DNA of 59,746 bases from Euryarchaeota archaeon UBA202 (GCA_002502685.1 DAQA01000008.1:73882-133627); one strand, 5' to 3'. Counted from the first letter of the stretch, positions 25,202 through 34,688 are shown. Numbers and translations are program-made. Notes: a model not told the origin generated them from the sequence alone.

Positions 25202-25756
25202 ATGTCATTGATAGAGATTTGTTTTCATGGACGTGGCGGCCAAGGAGCAGTCACCGCTGCCAATCTTCTTGCCTTTGCTGCATTAAAAAGTGGCAATAAC
25301 GGCGTACAAGCATTTCCCTTCTTTGGTGCGGAAAGACGAGGTGCCCCGGTGAAAGCCTTTGCCCGGATAGATAACAAGGAAGTGTTTCTACGAAGTGAAA
25401 TTACACATCCTGATATTGTTGTCATTTTGGATACCGGAATCATGGATATCATTGATGTTACAAAGGGAGTGAAAAAAAAGGGTATAATCCTTCTTAATAC
25501 CTCGCGTCAACCCCATGATTTTTCTTTTCCCTGTCAGGTGGCAACAGTTGATGCAACATCAATTGCCTTGGACAATAACATATTAGTGGGTGGTACCCCG
25601 GTGGTAAATACGTCCATGGTGGGAGCCCTAGTATCTCTCCTTGACAATGTTAACCTGGCATCATTGGAACAGGCCATACATGATAGATTTAAAGGAAAAC
25701 AGGCAGAAAACAACATACTGGCAGTGCGACAGGCCAATAAGGAGGTGATGACATGA
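25202..25756 (+). CDS. porG: Pyruvate:ferredoxin oxidoreductase, gamma subunit
   Basis: Gamma subunit of the heterotetrameric 2-oxoacid:ferredoxin oxidoreductase. The preferred start gives MSLIEICFHGRGGQGAVTAANLL; another ATG nine codons upstream is possible. The CFHGRGGQG loop and FPFFGAERRGAPVKAFARI block are family hallmarks. First gene of a tightly packed operon gamma-delta-alpha-beta; the delta gene overlaps its end by 4 bases. The complex oxidises pyruvate with CoA to acetyl-CoA, CO2 and reduced ferredoxin in the cytosol. Confidence 0.92.
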   Translation: MSLIEICFHGRGGQGAVTAANLLAFAALKSGNNGVQAFPFFGAERRGAPVKAFARIDNKEVFLRSEITHPDIVVILDTGIMDIIDVTKGVKKKGIILLNTSRQPHDFSFPCQVATVDATSIALDNNILVGGTPVVNTSMVGALVSLLDNVNLASLEQAIHDRFKGKQAENNILAVRQANKEVMT

Positions 25757-25998
25757 AAACAGCGATTTCATTACCCACCCTTGGTGCCATGGGGAAAACA
25801 GGCACCTGGAGGGTGTTTCGTCCCATAATTGATGTGGAAAAATGTATTAAATGCTGGAGATGCTGGATTTTTTGTCCCGACGGTGTGATATCTCGCGATG
25901 ACTATCCCACCATTGATCTTGAATATTGTAAAGGCTGTGGCATATGTGCCCATGAATGTCCCGTAGATGCAATTAAGATGGAGAGAGAAAAAAAATGA
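25753..25998 (+). CDS. porD: Pyruvate:ferredoxin oxidoreductase, delta (ferredoxin) subunit
   Basis: An 81-residue 2x[4Fe-4S] ferredoxin subunit. The two cluster motifs are CIKCWRCWIFCP and CKGCGICAHECP, preceded by GKTGTWRVFRPIID which is typical of PorD. It passes electrons from the TPP site to external ferredoxin. Overlaps porG and porA by 4 bases at either end, so the subunits are made in stoichiometric order. Confidence 0.95.
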   Translation: MKTAISLPTLGAMGKTGTWRVFRPIIDVEKCIKCWRCWIFCPDGVISRDDYPTIDLEYCKGCGICAHECPVDAIKMEREKK

Positions 25999-27110
25999 TT
26001 GTGATTGATACCGGTAATAATATTGCTGCCTTGGCAGCCAAGATGGCGCGCCCCAAGGTGATTGCCGCCTATCCCATCACCCCTCAGACAAAAGTTGTTG
26101 AACGAATAGCAGAATTTGTTGAAAAAGGCGAGCTTGACACAGAATATATCCACGTGGAATCTGAACATTCTGCCATGACAGCATGTATTGCGGCCTCCGC
26201 AACAGGTGTGCGTACTTTTACTGCCACTGCCTCCCATGGTTTACTGCTAATGCATGAGATGCTTCATTGGGCAGGTTTATCGCGCCTTCCCGTGGTCATG
26301 GTAAATGTGAATAGATCTATTGGGCCCGGATGGAACATTTGGAGTGACCTAAATGATTCTCTCTCCCAGAGAGACACGGGATGGATCCAGTTTTATGCAT
26401 CAAGTAACCAGGAAATCTTTGACAATGTTATCCAAGCCTATAAGATTGCGGAGAATGAAGAGATTTTCCTACCTGCGATGGTGTCCTATGATGGTTTTAT
26501 TTTGAGTCATACTTCCATGCCTCTTGATGTACCCGATCAAAGCAAGATTGATGCCTTTTTACCTGCTTTCAAGCCCGGATGGACCCTGGATGTAGAACAT
26601 CCCATTACCCATGGAAATATTGTCTCCCCTAAGCCCTATATGGATATTCGTTATTCCATGGAGAAAGCGATGAAAAAAGCACAGAAAATTATCCAGGAAG
26701 TGGGTGAGGAATGGGGAAAAAAATTTGGGCGCCCCTATGGTCTTGTGCAAGAATATCGCTGTGATGATGCCGATTATGTTTTTGTGACCATGGCTGCCCT
26801 GGCAGCGGAAGCCAAGGTTGCAGTTGACAATTTAAGGGACAAGGGAGAAAAAGCAGGGTTGATTAATCTGCGCACCGTACGGCCCTTTCCCTATTCACAA
26901 TTGAAATATGACAATATGATTGTTATTGATCGCGATATCTCCCCAGGATTAGGGGGCATTATCTATCATGAGATGAAAAAACTCAATTATACAATGTATA
27001 GCTTTATTGCGGGCATCGGAGGAGTTGACGTGAGCTATAAGGATATTGAACGAATGTATCAATTGGCCCAGGATGACAAAGAGGGCTGGTATCCCCTGGA
27101 GGTGAAATAA
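25995..27110 (+). CDS. porA: Pyruvate:ferredoxin oxidoreductase, alpha subunit
   Basis: A 371-residue alpha subunit. Motifs: AAYPITPQTKVVERIAEF, the YIHVESEHSAMTACIAAS substrate-pocket region, the FTATASHGLLLMHE block, and the C-terminal TPP-binding-partner domain with GLINLRTVRPFPYSQL and DRDISPGLGG. The wording YPITPQT and GPGWNIWSDLNDS is that of pyruvate-type (Por) rather than 2-oxoglutarate-type enzymes, though a broad 2-oxoacid range is possible. It abuts porB directly. Confidence 0.93.
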   Translation: MIVIDTGNNIAALAAKMARPKVIAAYPITPQTKVVERIAEFVEKGELDTEYIHVESEHSAMTACIAASATGVRTFTATASHGLLLMHEMLHWAGLSRLPVVMVNVNRSIGPGWNIWSDLNDSLSQRDTGWIQFYASSNQEIFDNVIQAYKIAENEEIFLPAMVSYDGFILSHTSMPLDVPDQSKIDAFLPAFKPGWTLDVEHPITHGNIVSPKPYMDIRYSMEKAMKKAQKIIQEVGEEWGKKFGRPYGLVQEYRCDDADYVFVTMAALAAEAKVAVDNLRDKGEKAGLINLRTVRPFPYSQLKYDNMIVIDRDISPGLGGIIYHEMKKLNYTMYSFIAGIGGVDVSYKDIERMYQLAQDDKEGWYPLEVK

Positions 27111-27992
27111 ATGGCCATTAAGGATCTTCCACGTGACGAATATCTTCTCAAGGGACATGCCGCCTGTCCCGGCTGCCCCATCACGGTGGCTCTTAGGATT
27201 GCCCTGAAGGCATTAGGGAACAAAACTATTTTGGTGATACCTGCGTGTTGCAGCTCTGTCATCCAAGCCCTCTACCCTAAATCAGGGTTTAATGTTCCCA
27301 TCCTCAATATTGCCTTTGAGGCCGCAGCCGCGGGGGCATCAGGTGTTTCAGCTGCCCTTAAAAAGCTTGATAAAACCGATATTACGCCCGTGGTATGGGC
27401 TGGAGATGGCGGAAGTTATGATATTGGTATCCAGGCTCTCTCGGGAGCCTTGGAACGAGGAACAAATTTTATCTACATCTGCTATAATAATCAAATGTAC
27501 TCAAACACGGGTATCCAGAGAAGCGGGGCAACACCCTATGGGGCTTGGACCACCACCACCTGGACTGGAAAAAAAGAGCATCAAAAAGAATTGGGTGAAA
27601 TTGTTCGAGCGCACCATATCCCCTATGTTGCCACCGCCACAATCTCCTATCCTGAGGATTTATATGCCAAAGTACTCAAGGCAAAGAATATGAAGGGCCC
27701 TCGATACATTGAAATCTTTGCCCCCTGTCCTCCCGGATGGAGATTTGATATGAGTAAAACCATTGAGATGGCGCGTTTGGCGGTGGAGACTGGAGCTTGG
27801 ATTCTTTATGAAGAGATTGATGGCCAGTTTGCATTTACATCCTATAGCAAGAAAATCTTGGAGGGAAGGGATCGTAAACCTATTGAAGAATGGCTTCAAT
27901 TGCAAGGTCGCTTTCGTCATTTAACTGAGGATGACATGAAAAAAATTAATTCCCATTTGGATGAGAAATGGAATCAGTACAAGAAAAGCTAA
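27111..27992 (+). CDS. porB: Pyruvate:ferredoxin oxidoreductase, beta (TPP-binding) subunit
   Basis: A 293-residue beta subunit that holds thiamine pyrophosphate. The cluster cysteines are in HAACPGCPITVALR and a later VIPACCSSVIQ; the Mg-TPP motif is WAGDGGSYDIG...CYNNQMYSNTGIQRSG (GDGG to NN). Last gene of the por operon, followed by a hairpin and T-run. Length and motifs are standard. Confidence 0.95.
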   Translation: MAIKDLPRDEYLLKGHAACPGCPITVALRIALKALGNKTILVIPACCSSVIQALYPKSGFNVPILNIAFEAAAAGASGVSAALKKLDKTDITPVVWAGDGGSYDIGIQALSGALERGTNFIYICYNNQMYSNTGIQRSGATPYGAWTTTTWTGKKEHQKELGEIVRAHHIPYVATATISYPEDLYAKVLKAKNMKGPRYIEIFAPCPPGWRFDMSKTIEMARLAVETGAWILYEEIDGQFAFTSYSKKILEGRDRKPIEEWLQLQGRFRHLTEDDMKKINSHLDEKWNQYKKS

Positions 27993-27993
27993 G

Positions 27994-28024
27994 TCCCCTG
28001 TTTTTTTAGGGGATGTTCTTTTTT
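27994..28024 (+). terminator. Hairpin plus T-run ending the por operon
   Basis: TCCCCT (27994-27999) pairs with AGGGGA (28008-28013) and is followed within a few bases by a run of seven or more T. Placed right behind the porB stop and before the end of the opposite-strand PHP gene. Confidence 0.6.
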
Positions 28025-28036
28025 TACTTTTTTTTT

Positions 28037-28678
28037 TTATATTCTTTGAAATCCTCTTTTGGCAAAGGAGATGACTGATTTGAGTGGATATTTAAAGGGA
28101 AGTTGTGTCTGGCCGGTTCCCTTTGTTGTTTTTTTCTGTATTTCGGTGAGTACATCATCCCGGGTGGTGACATTATCTACCAGGGTGTATCCGATACCTG
28201 CCTCTGTGGGATCATGGGCGTCGCTTCCTCCGGTTTGTGCTATTTGGCGTTGTCTCGCCAGTTTATATGCCCGCAGATTGCACCAGTAAGAGCATCTGCC
28301 ATTGAAGGTTTCTATTGCATCGGCATGGGAAAAGTTTTTTTTGATTCCAGTGAAAAATCTGAAGGGATGGGGAATAATGGCGAGTCCTCCATTATCCTGG
28401 ATGTTCTCGATGGTTTCCTGGGGAGATAATCCTTTTTTTATTGGCTCGGTTATCCCCAGAGCCAGGATATGGCCATGGGCGGTAGAAATTTCGCATCCGG
28501 GGATAATGATAAAATCCAAGGGGGGGTCTTTCAGGATTTTCAGTGCACCCTTTACTATATTGTGATCTGTGACTGCCATTCCGTGAAATCCTTTTTTTTT
28601 TAAAAACTGGGCGATATCCCATGGTGTGCCAGTGGCATCTTGGGAATAATGGGTGTGGATATGCAAATCAAGTTTCAT
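28037..28678 (-). CDS. PHP-domain phosphoesterase
   Basis: A 213-residue PHP-domain protein. Metal-binding motifs in order: DLHIHTHYSQDA (motif I, residues 3-14), VTDHNIVKG (motif II), PGCEISTAHGHILALG (motif III) and later GGSDAHDPTEAG (motif IV). Such stand-alone PHP proteins are metal-dependent phosphoesterases (for example RNase AM-like or nucleotide 3',5'-phosphatase). Its ATG overlaps the MetRS stop by 4 bases, so it is co-translated with metG. Confidence 0.9.
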   Translation of the reverse strand: MKLDLHIHTHYSQDATGTPWDIAQFLKKKGFHGMAVTDHNIVKGALKILKDPPLDFIIIPGCEISTAHGHILALGITEPIKKGLSPQETIENIQDNGGLAIIPHPFRFFTGIKKNFSHADAIETFNGRCSYWCNLRAYKLARQRQIAQTGGSDAHDPTEAGIGYTLVDNVTTRDDVLTEIQKKTTKGTGQTQLPFKYPLKSVISFAKRGFQRI

Positions 28679-30801
28679 ATAACCCGTGAGCCTTCCGGTA
28701 TTTTTTTATCTGTATAAATATATCCTTTCTTGGTTTGTAATCTTTGTTTTTTATAGAGAATATATCCCTCTTTGTCTGTTGTCATTTTAAGTTTTTGGAA
28801 GTCTTTTAATTCCAGGGAACTTTGAGGGTTACGAGCCAGTGTTTGTATAAAAATGTGGTCACCGGGTTTTCCCTCTCCAGTAAAAAGGGCACAGATTCTA
28901 TTGCCCTGGGCGGCAATCAGCATGCCATGAGAGGTAATTCCCTTGATCACAGCAGGGACTATATTGGTAAGAACCACTGCTTTTTTCCCCACTAATTCCT
29001 CTGGGCTATACCATTTTTTTATCCCGGCTACAATTTTTCTTTTTTCTTTTTTAAGCTTTATGGAGAGGACATAGAGACTGTCGCTACGGGGGTGCTTTTT
29101 TACCTGGGTGATTTCAGCTAGCTGCAGGTCGAGATGGGGAAATATCTCTTTTTTTATATCTTCACCCACGGAGCTTTCCTCAATTTTTTTAAATAAAACA
29201 ACGGGCTCTGGAAGCTGTAGTTTTTTTACATCTCGTGTTGCCTCATCCCAGTCATAATTGCCAATCGAGTCACCATGCCCAAGCATTTTCCAGACCTGTG
29301 ATGCCTGATGGGGCATATAGGGAGTCGTGAGTATGGCAAGTGCCTTGAGAATTTTTAAACAGATATGGAGAACGGTTTGACATCGCTTTGGCTTGTCTGT
29401 TATCAGCTTCCAGGGTGCATTATCATTGAAATATTTGTTACCCGCTTGAGCTAATCTCATACATTCCTTGATTCCTTGTTTGAAATGACACTGGTGGATA
29501 CTGGAAGCGACCGTGTCAACAGTTTTGTATATCTCTTCAAGGATCTCTGTGTCACCGGATTCAAGGTCACCAAGCGGAGGTATCACCCCAAAGTTTTTAT
29601 GGGCAAAAACAAGGACCCGGTGGACAAAATTGCCATAGGTATTCACCAATTCATTATTTGTTTTGGCAATGAAGTCCTTCCAAGACCAATCAGTATCATG
29701 TTTCTCGGGCATATTAATGGAGAGATAATAGCGTATGGCATCAGGGTTAAATCGTTGTAATATATCTGGTAGCCAAATACCAAATCCTTTTGATTTGGAA
29801 AATTGTTCACCGGATAGGGTCAAATACTCATTTGCGGGAATGTCATAAGGCAACTGCAGATTGCCATACCCCATTAATATCGCTGGCCAAATAATTGAAT
29901 GAAAGGGAATATTGTCCTTGGCGAGAAAATAATAATGTTTAGCCGTCGCAGTGTCCATCCACCACTCCTTCCATCGTTCTGGCTCCCCTCTCAAATAAGC
30001 CCATTCCTGGGAGGCTGAAAAATATCCGATGACTGCCTCAAACCAGACATAGATACATTGATGGGTAAATCCCTGTAGGGGAATAGATATCCCCCATTCA
30101 AGATCCCGGGAAATAGCCCGATCCTGTAAACCCTCCTTTATCCAGTTGCGAGAAAAATTTAGAACATTAGGCTTCCAAAACTCCTTATCAGATAGCCATT
30201 CATCCAATTGTTTTTCAAAGTGTGATAACTTAAAAAAAAGATGCAGAGCCTCCCGGATTTCGGGCGGTTCTCCACAGGTGCTGCATCTGGGATCCACCAA
30301 TTCATCTAACCCCATTGTTTTTCCACAATAATCACATTGATCACCCCGGGCATTTCCATCGCAACGAGGGCATTTTCCAACAACATAGCGATCAGGCAAA
30401 AATCGCTTACAGGTCAGGCAATAGAAAATCTCCATTTTTTTGGGATAAACATATCCCTTTTCATAGAGCCTCAAAAACATATCCTGGGCAATCTTTTTAT
30501 GAAAATCCGTAGATGTACGAGTAAAGTTTTCAAAAACAATCCCTAATTTTTTTAGGCTCTCCGTATGTTGCTTATGATACCGATCAACAATTACCTGGGG
30601 AGATACCCCTTCCTTTTCCGCTTTAATGGTAATCGGTGTCCCATGTTCATCACTTCCCGACACCATCAAAACCTGATTACCCCTCAAGCGATGATAACGG
30701 GCGAAAATATCAGCTGGGAGAAGACAACCCGCCAAGGTTCCCAGGTGCATGGGCCCATTTGCATAAGGCCATGCCACACCGATAAATATCCGGTCGGTCA
30801 T
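28675..30801 (-). CDS. metG: Methionyl-tRNA synthetase with C-terminal tRNA-binding domain
   Basis: A 708-residue class I aminoacyl-tRNA synthetase that charges initiator and elongator tRNA-Met. The HIGH-type motif is YANGPMHLGTLAG, the KMSKS-type motif is EQFSKSKGFGI, and an insertion carries four CxxC knuckles (CLTCKRFL, CPRCDGNARGDQCDYC, CSTC) that bind zinc. The last 110 residues are an EMAP-like tRNA-binding domain (ITQVKKHPRSDSLYVLSI, VVLTNIVPAVIKGITSHGML), which in some archaea is a separate protein. Divergent from dnaG. Confidence 0.96.
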   Translation of the reverse strand: MTDRIFIGVAWPYANGPMHLGTLAGCLLPADIFARYHRLRGNQVLMVSGSDEHGTPITIKAEKEGVSPQVIVDRYHKQHTESLKKLGIVFENFTRTSTDFHKKIAQDMFLRLYEKGYVYPKKMEIFYCLTCKRFLPDRYVVGKCPRCDGNARGDQCDYCGKTMGLDELVDPRCSTCGEPPEIREALHLFFKLSHFEKQLDEWLSDKEFWKPNVLNFSRNWIKEGLQDRAISRDLEWGISIPLQGFTHQCIYVWFEAVIGYFSASQEWAYLRGEPERWKEWWMDTATAKHYYFLAKDNIPFHSIIWPAILMGYGNLQLPYDIPANEYLTLSGEQFSKSKGFGIWLPDILQRFNPDAIRYYLSINMPEKHDTDWSWKDFIAKTNNELVNTYGNFVHRVLVFAHKNFGVIPPLGDLESGDTEILEEIYKTVDTVASSIHQCHFKQGIKECMRLAQAGNKYFNDNAPWKLITDKPKRCQTVLHICLKILKALAILTTPYMPHQASQVWKMLGHGDSIGNYDWDEATRDVKKLQLPEPVVLFKKIEESSVGEDIKKEIFPHLDLQLAEITQVKKHPRSDSLYVLSIKLKKEKRKIVAGIKKWYSPEELVGKKAVVLTNIVPAVIKGITSHGMLIAAQGNRICALFTGEGKPGDHIFIQTLARNPQSSLELKDFQKLKMTTDKEGYILYKKQRLQTKKGYIYTDKKIPEGSRVI

Positions 30802-31003
30802 TAGTCACCTAATACAGAATAAATATTTAAAAAAAAAACCCGTAACATATTAATAATACTTCGCCATAATAGACACTGAAATTAGTGCATCACCCATTAT
30901 GAATCACTATTTCACACAGTTACAATTTCAGGTTCATAAAAAAATTTCCTTAAAGAAATTACCCATTTGAGGAAAAGATGTACTATTTCTGGAGAAAATT
31001 ACC

Positions 31004-32155
31004 ATGACAATGGATCCAACTTCAACGAAATATTTAGTTAAAGCAAATATAAGAGTAGATGGAACAGTCGAACAATCAGATGTTATTGGCGCAATTTTTG
31101 GTCAAACAGAAGGACTCATCGGGGATGAACTTGATTTACGGGACCTACAAAAATCAGCCCGTGTGGGACGAATCGAAGTCAATATTGATTCCATTAAAGG
31201 AAAAAGCGAGGGTACCTTAATGCTTCATTCCGCCATGGAAAAAGTGGAAACTTCCATCTTGGCGGCGGCCATTGAATCAGTGGATAGAATTGGTCCCTGT
31301 AAAGCCGAGGTAAAAGTTGACCATGTGGAAGATGTTCGTATATCCAAAAGGAAAAAAGTTTTGGAGAGAGCAAAACAGCTCCTGGGGGAGATCATCAAGG
31401 AAGATAAGGAAAAGACTGAGGATTTGGCTGAGTCGGTACGGCAGGCTCTCCAGATAGAAGAGATTACTAGCTATGGACCTGATAAGCTTCCTGCAGGGCC
31501 CAATATTTCCAAGAGTGATGCTATTATCCTTGTGGAAGGAAGAAATGATGTTGCTAATCTTTTGAAATATGGCATCAAAAATGCTATCTCTGTGGAAGGT
31601 ACCAATATCCCCCAAACAATTATTGATTTATGCGAGGAACGGGTTGCCACAGCATTTGTTGATGGTGACCGTGGGGGGTCACTGATTTTGAAGGAGCTTT
31701 TCCAGGTGGCAGATATTGATTTTGTGACCCGGGCTCCCAAGACACGGGAGGTGGAGGAGATTCCCCAGAAACTGTTGACCAAGGCATTGAAAAACAAGAT
31801 TCCCGCTGAGCAGTATGCTGAGATGTATGGCATCAAGCTTGAAAATAAAGAGGTGAAGACGAATAAGGAACAGGATCAATACAAGCAGATACTTGCTGAA
31901 GTGACCGGGAAGCATAAGGGAGTTTTTTTGGATAAGAATGGAAAAAAGGTGGGGGAGATTAATGTGGACAGCCTGGTGAATGAATTAAAGGATAAAAATC
32001 CTCATGCTATTGTCTTTGATGGCATCATTACGCAGCGATTGGTTGATATTGCGCATGATAGGGGTGTGAAAACCATTGTCTCCATCAAAAGTGGTGATAT
32101 CACAAAAAAGCCAGATTCGCTGGAGTTAATCGAGGCCCAAGAGCTGGGATTATAA
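31004..32155 (+). CDS. dnaG: Archaeal DnaG-type primase/exosome subunit
   Basis: A 383-residue archaeal DnaG. N-terminal archaeal-specific domain KYLVKANIRVDGTVEQSDVIGAIFGQTEGLIGD-like (first 120 residues), then a TOPRIM domain: AIILVEGRNDVANLLKYGI (catalytic Glu about 175) and AFVDGDRGG (acidic DxD about 210). It can prime DNA and also joins the Csl4-exosome in RNA decay. Stops before a T-rich stretch (32160-32198) that may terminate transcription. Slightly short of the usual 400-plus residues because of a compact C-terminal part. Confidence 0.94.
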   Translation: MTMDPTSTKYLVKANIRVDGTVEQSDVIGAIFGQTEGLIGDELDLRDLQKSARVGRIEVNIDSIKGKSEGTLMLHSAMEKVETSILAAAIESVDRIGPCKAEVKVDHVEDVRISKRKKVLERAKQLLGEIIKEDKEKTEDLAESVRQALQIEEITSYGPDKLPAGPNISKSDAIILVEGRNDVANLLKYGIKNAISVEGTNIPQTIIDLCEERVATAFVDGDRGGSLILKELFQVADIDFVTRAPKTREVEEIPQKLLTKALKNKIPAEQYAEMYGIKLENKEVKTNKEQDQYKQILAEVTGKHKGVFLDKNGKKVGEINVDSLVNELKDKNPHAIVFDGIITQRLVDIAHDRGVKTIVSIKSGDITKKPDSLELIEAQELGL

Positions 32156-32280
32156 ATAAATCCTTTTTTTCCCTCTTTTTTTACTTTTTTTTTATTTAAT
32201 CATGCAGATGTGGTGCCTATGAGTGGTGCCTCTAATAAAAAGTTTATTAAGTACAAATAGATAATATTTGTGATACTATT

Positions 32281-32514
32281 ATGATAACGGCATTTGTCCT
32301 TATTTCAACTGTACCAACAAAGGAGCATGAAGTTTATGATGAATTATGTAAAGTAAAAAAAATAATTGAGCTTCATTCATTATTTGGTGAATATGATTTA
32401 TTAGCAAAGATAGAGGCACAAAATCCAGATGAGCTCATACAAATCATCATAAATGAAATCAGGGCACTGGAGGGAGTAGCAGACACAAAAACATTAACTG
32501 GGGCAATATTCTAA
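32281..32514 (+). CDS. Stand-alone Lrp/AsnC effector (RAM) domain protein
   Basis: A 77-residue protein consisting only of the ligand-binding domain of Lrp/AsnC regulators, without a DNA-binding part: AFVLISTVPTKEHEVYDEL, then SLFGEYDLLAKIEAQNPDEL and a C-terminal GVADTKTL. Such SARD-type proteins bind amino acids and may hetero-oligomerise with full-length Lrp proteins. A close paralogue lies at 54.8 kb on the other strand. Confidence 0.85.
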   Translation: MITAFVLISTVPTKEHEVYDELCKVKKIIELHSLFGEYDLLAKIEAQNPDELIQIIINEIRALEGVADTKTLTGAIF

Positions 32515-32840
32515 TCATAAAAAAGTAGGGATGAGGGGGAATCGATCACGTACCTCTATTTTATGGTTTCTTTTTAGTCCCCGGGTTACTTTCTTGCTAT
32601 CTCACCAGTTGAGGGGGTAAACTATCCATTGCACTAGGGGTGGACATATAAAATTGTGGTATGTCCTCATTCTTCTTTGGTGCTGTCATACCGTTTTTTA
32701 CCTTTCTCTTATAATCTTTATCGCTTTCCTGTATATTTTTCCTGATGCCATTTATGACTATTTTTGTTGAGTATGGTCCTCTAGTCTATATTTATAGAAA
32801 GGTTTAAAAACTTATATTTAATACTTCTCCATGGGATGAG
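32515..32840. other. Gene-free stretch with partly tRNA-like, base-paired sequence
   Basis: Between the RAM-domain gene and the UPF0058 gene, 32525-32645 is unusually G-rich for intergenic DNA here. On the minus strand it has a D-arm-like TAGTGCAATGGATAG and a T-loop-like TCGATTCCCCC, and TTTA-CCCC pairs with GGGG-TAAA, but acceptor arms do not pair, so no tRNA can be called. It may be a decayed tRNA or another RNA. The rest shows nothing. Confidence 0.3.
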
Positions 32841-33116
32841 ATGCATAAGGATGAGATAATTCAGCTTCACACTCTATTTGTTCAAATCAAAGAGGAAATT
32901 GAACGGCAACTTTCCGTCAATGACATCTTTGGGGAATATAAACAACTCGGTATCTATCCTCAACATGTCCACAAGTCAAAGGATGAGCATAAAAAAGCTA
33001 TTTTTATCTTGGGAAAAGAAATCGCAACAGTTTTTTCAACCAGTAAATACTCGGGTCCTGATAGAGTTGCTCTCCGCCTTGCGCGAATGGGGATGAAAAT
33101 TGGGCAGAAACCCTAG
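32841..33116 (+). CDS. UPF0058 family protein
   Basis: A 91-residue helical protein of the archaeal UPF0058 family (Pfam PF01893). The diagnostic stretch is LGIYPQHVHKSKDEHKKAIF then LGKEIATVFS in the middle of the protein. Found in many euryarchaea; function unknown. Single gene with the start preceded by a GGGATGAG sequence. Confidence 0.9.
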   Translation: MHKDEIIQLHTLFVQIKEEIERQLSVNDIFGEYKQLGIYPQHVHKSKDEHKKAIFILGKEIATVFSTSKYSGPDRVALRLARMGMKIGQKP

Positions 33117-33217
33117 CCATCTACCAATATCGTCATGATAGATCTCCTGTAGATGCGGCTAGTCATACTCTATATTTTACACAAGAGACTACATCCCAGT
33201 AAACCTGTTTTATTTTT

Positions 33218-34210
33218 TTATATCCTATAATTTTTAATCACCTCATCTGGCAATGGATGGATAGTACTGGTTCTTTTTGGTGTTGCACTTGCCCATACGT
33301 GTGCCTGTACTATATTTTTGGTACAGTCGCTGTAACGGGCACAGATTGCGGCTGCCAGGGCAACATCCTTTTTATCTTTTCCTTGAAGGAGTGTTCGTGG
33401 GCTTCCGCATCCGATAATTTCAATTAAGCTATCTTTTTCATCTGCAAGGTCAGTGAGAATAGCGTTTTCTTGTTCATTTCTTCCCACGATCACCTTGACT
33501 CCATTTTCTAATCTGAAGTGTCTGCCGTACCGTAACCGGATGAGATATCGCGGGGTATCTTCTCCATGATCAAAGGCATCCTTTATTCTTCGGGTGAATT
33601 GGGGGTCTGTGAGCATACACCCTCCCGCTGGCCAGGGATAGGACTTGATGCCGAATTTCTGGGCAAGTACAATTTGTTCTTTTCTTCCCCGTCCACTCAA
33701 ATCCAGTAGTTTCTCTCTGTCTATCCATCCCCTTTTTTCCGGGATCGTCATTTCCAAATTTTTTGCTGACAGAGGTCGCACAATAAGGCTTTGTAATCCT
33801 GTTTTTCTTTCAATCATTTCCAGGGTTTTTTTTTGTTGAGTCATAGGGCGTTGACCGACTACTTCCCCCGTGAATATAAATGAGGCCTTGGTTTTTTCCA
33901 TATAATCCTTTGCTTTTTTTATCATGTATACTCTGCAGTCAATACAGGGATTCATGTTTTTTCCATAGCCAAATTTTGGATTTTTTACCATCTCTATATA
34001 GTCCTTCCTCAAGGTGCCAATTTTTATCTTCACCCCTAGGTCTTTGTTTGTCACATAGGTTTTTTTTTTGGTATCCCCGGGGGAGGGACAAAACGGGGTA
34101 ACAAAAGTAATCAGGCGTGTGTCGATATCCTGCATGAGCATCAGTTTTGTTGCCAGAAGGCTGTCCAACCCTCCGGAAAAAAGTCCCACTGCTTTAACAT
34201 TATTTTTCAT
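33218..34210 (-). CDS. PP-loop ATPase, tRNA thiolase-like (MnmA/ThiI-related)
   Basis: A 330-residue ATP pyrophosphatase. The PP-loop is GLFSGGLDSLLATKLM at the N-terminus; a conserved NPCIDCRVYMIKKAKDYM and FTGEVVGQRPM follow, and AGGCMLTDP occurs near residue 200, giving the paired cysteines expected of sulfur transfer. This matches the MnmA/ThiI-related group annotated as tRNA thiouridine synthase-like in archaea and anaerobic bacteria. The exact uridine position cannot be stated. Single gene. Confidence 0.8.
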   Translation of the reverse strand: MKNNVKAVGLFSGGLDSLLATKLMLMQDIDTRLITFVTPFCPSPGDTKKKTYVTNKDLGVKIKIGTLRKDYIEMVKNPKFGYGKNMNPCIDCRVYMIKKAKDYMEKTKASFIFTGEVVGQRPMTQQKKTLEMIERKTGLQSLIVRPLSAKNLEMTIPEKRGWIDREKLLDLSGRGRKEQIVLAQKFGIKSYPWPAGGCMLTDPQFTRRIKDAFDHGEDTPRYLIRLRYGRHFRLENGVKVIVGRNEQENAILTDLADEKDSLIEIIGCGSPRTLLQGKDKKDVALAAAICARYSDCTKNIVQAHVWASATPKRTSTIHPLPDEVIKNYRI

Positions 34211-34477
34211 TTACACGATGCATGCATCTTTGTAATTATTAAACCTTTTATTTGATGCATGAACAAGGGAATTCTCCAAATTTTTTTTTTTGGGTAATCC
34301 TTTCCAGTGTTTACTATTTATTATCAACGTTATATCTTCCCTTGATGCAGGAGCAAATAATCAATGTAGGGTCGATATCTTTTGATTATTATCTGGATAT
34401 CAAATGTTGCATATTTGTATATCCCACTTGTTGCGTCACTCCTGGACAGGATAAAAAATAGTTGTGGAATCGTTATC
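34211..34477. other. Degraded region ahead of a peptidase fragment
   Basis: Contains short overlapping frames without ribosome sites. Together with the fragment at 34478-34615 it is probably the decayed remains of a longer gene; only the last part is recognisable. Confidence 0.3.
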
Positions 34478-34615
34478 ACTGCACATCTTGATACCTACCC
34501 CATCAACTGGCAATCCCCTGCAGGAAGCAATTCTGCTCTTGATGCTAAAACAGTTCAGGAATGGATATTACTAGGGGATCCCTCCCTGGTGATTGGCGGC
34601 TATCCCTTCCCTTAA
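34478..34615 (+). pseudogene. C-terminal remnant of a C25-type peptidase
   Basis: The readable end DTYPINWQSPAGSNSALDAK then TVQEWILLGDPSLVIGGYP and a stop matches the conserved close of archaeal C25 (gingipain-like) peptidase domains, where a strand is followed by a LLGDPSL-IGGY motif. The intact gene at 5.9-8.1 kb has the same LLGDPSL motif. The catalytic His and Cys regions are absent upstream, so this is a fragment. An open frame extends back to 34382 but without homologous content. Confidence 0.6.
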
Positions 34616-34688
34616 CTAAAAAATACTCTAATCTAGACCAGGATGAATCCCACAAAGAATAAAGTGTTCCCCGTCCCTCCTCATTTTT

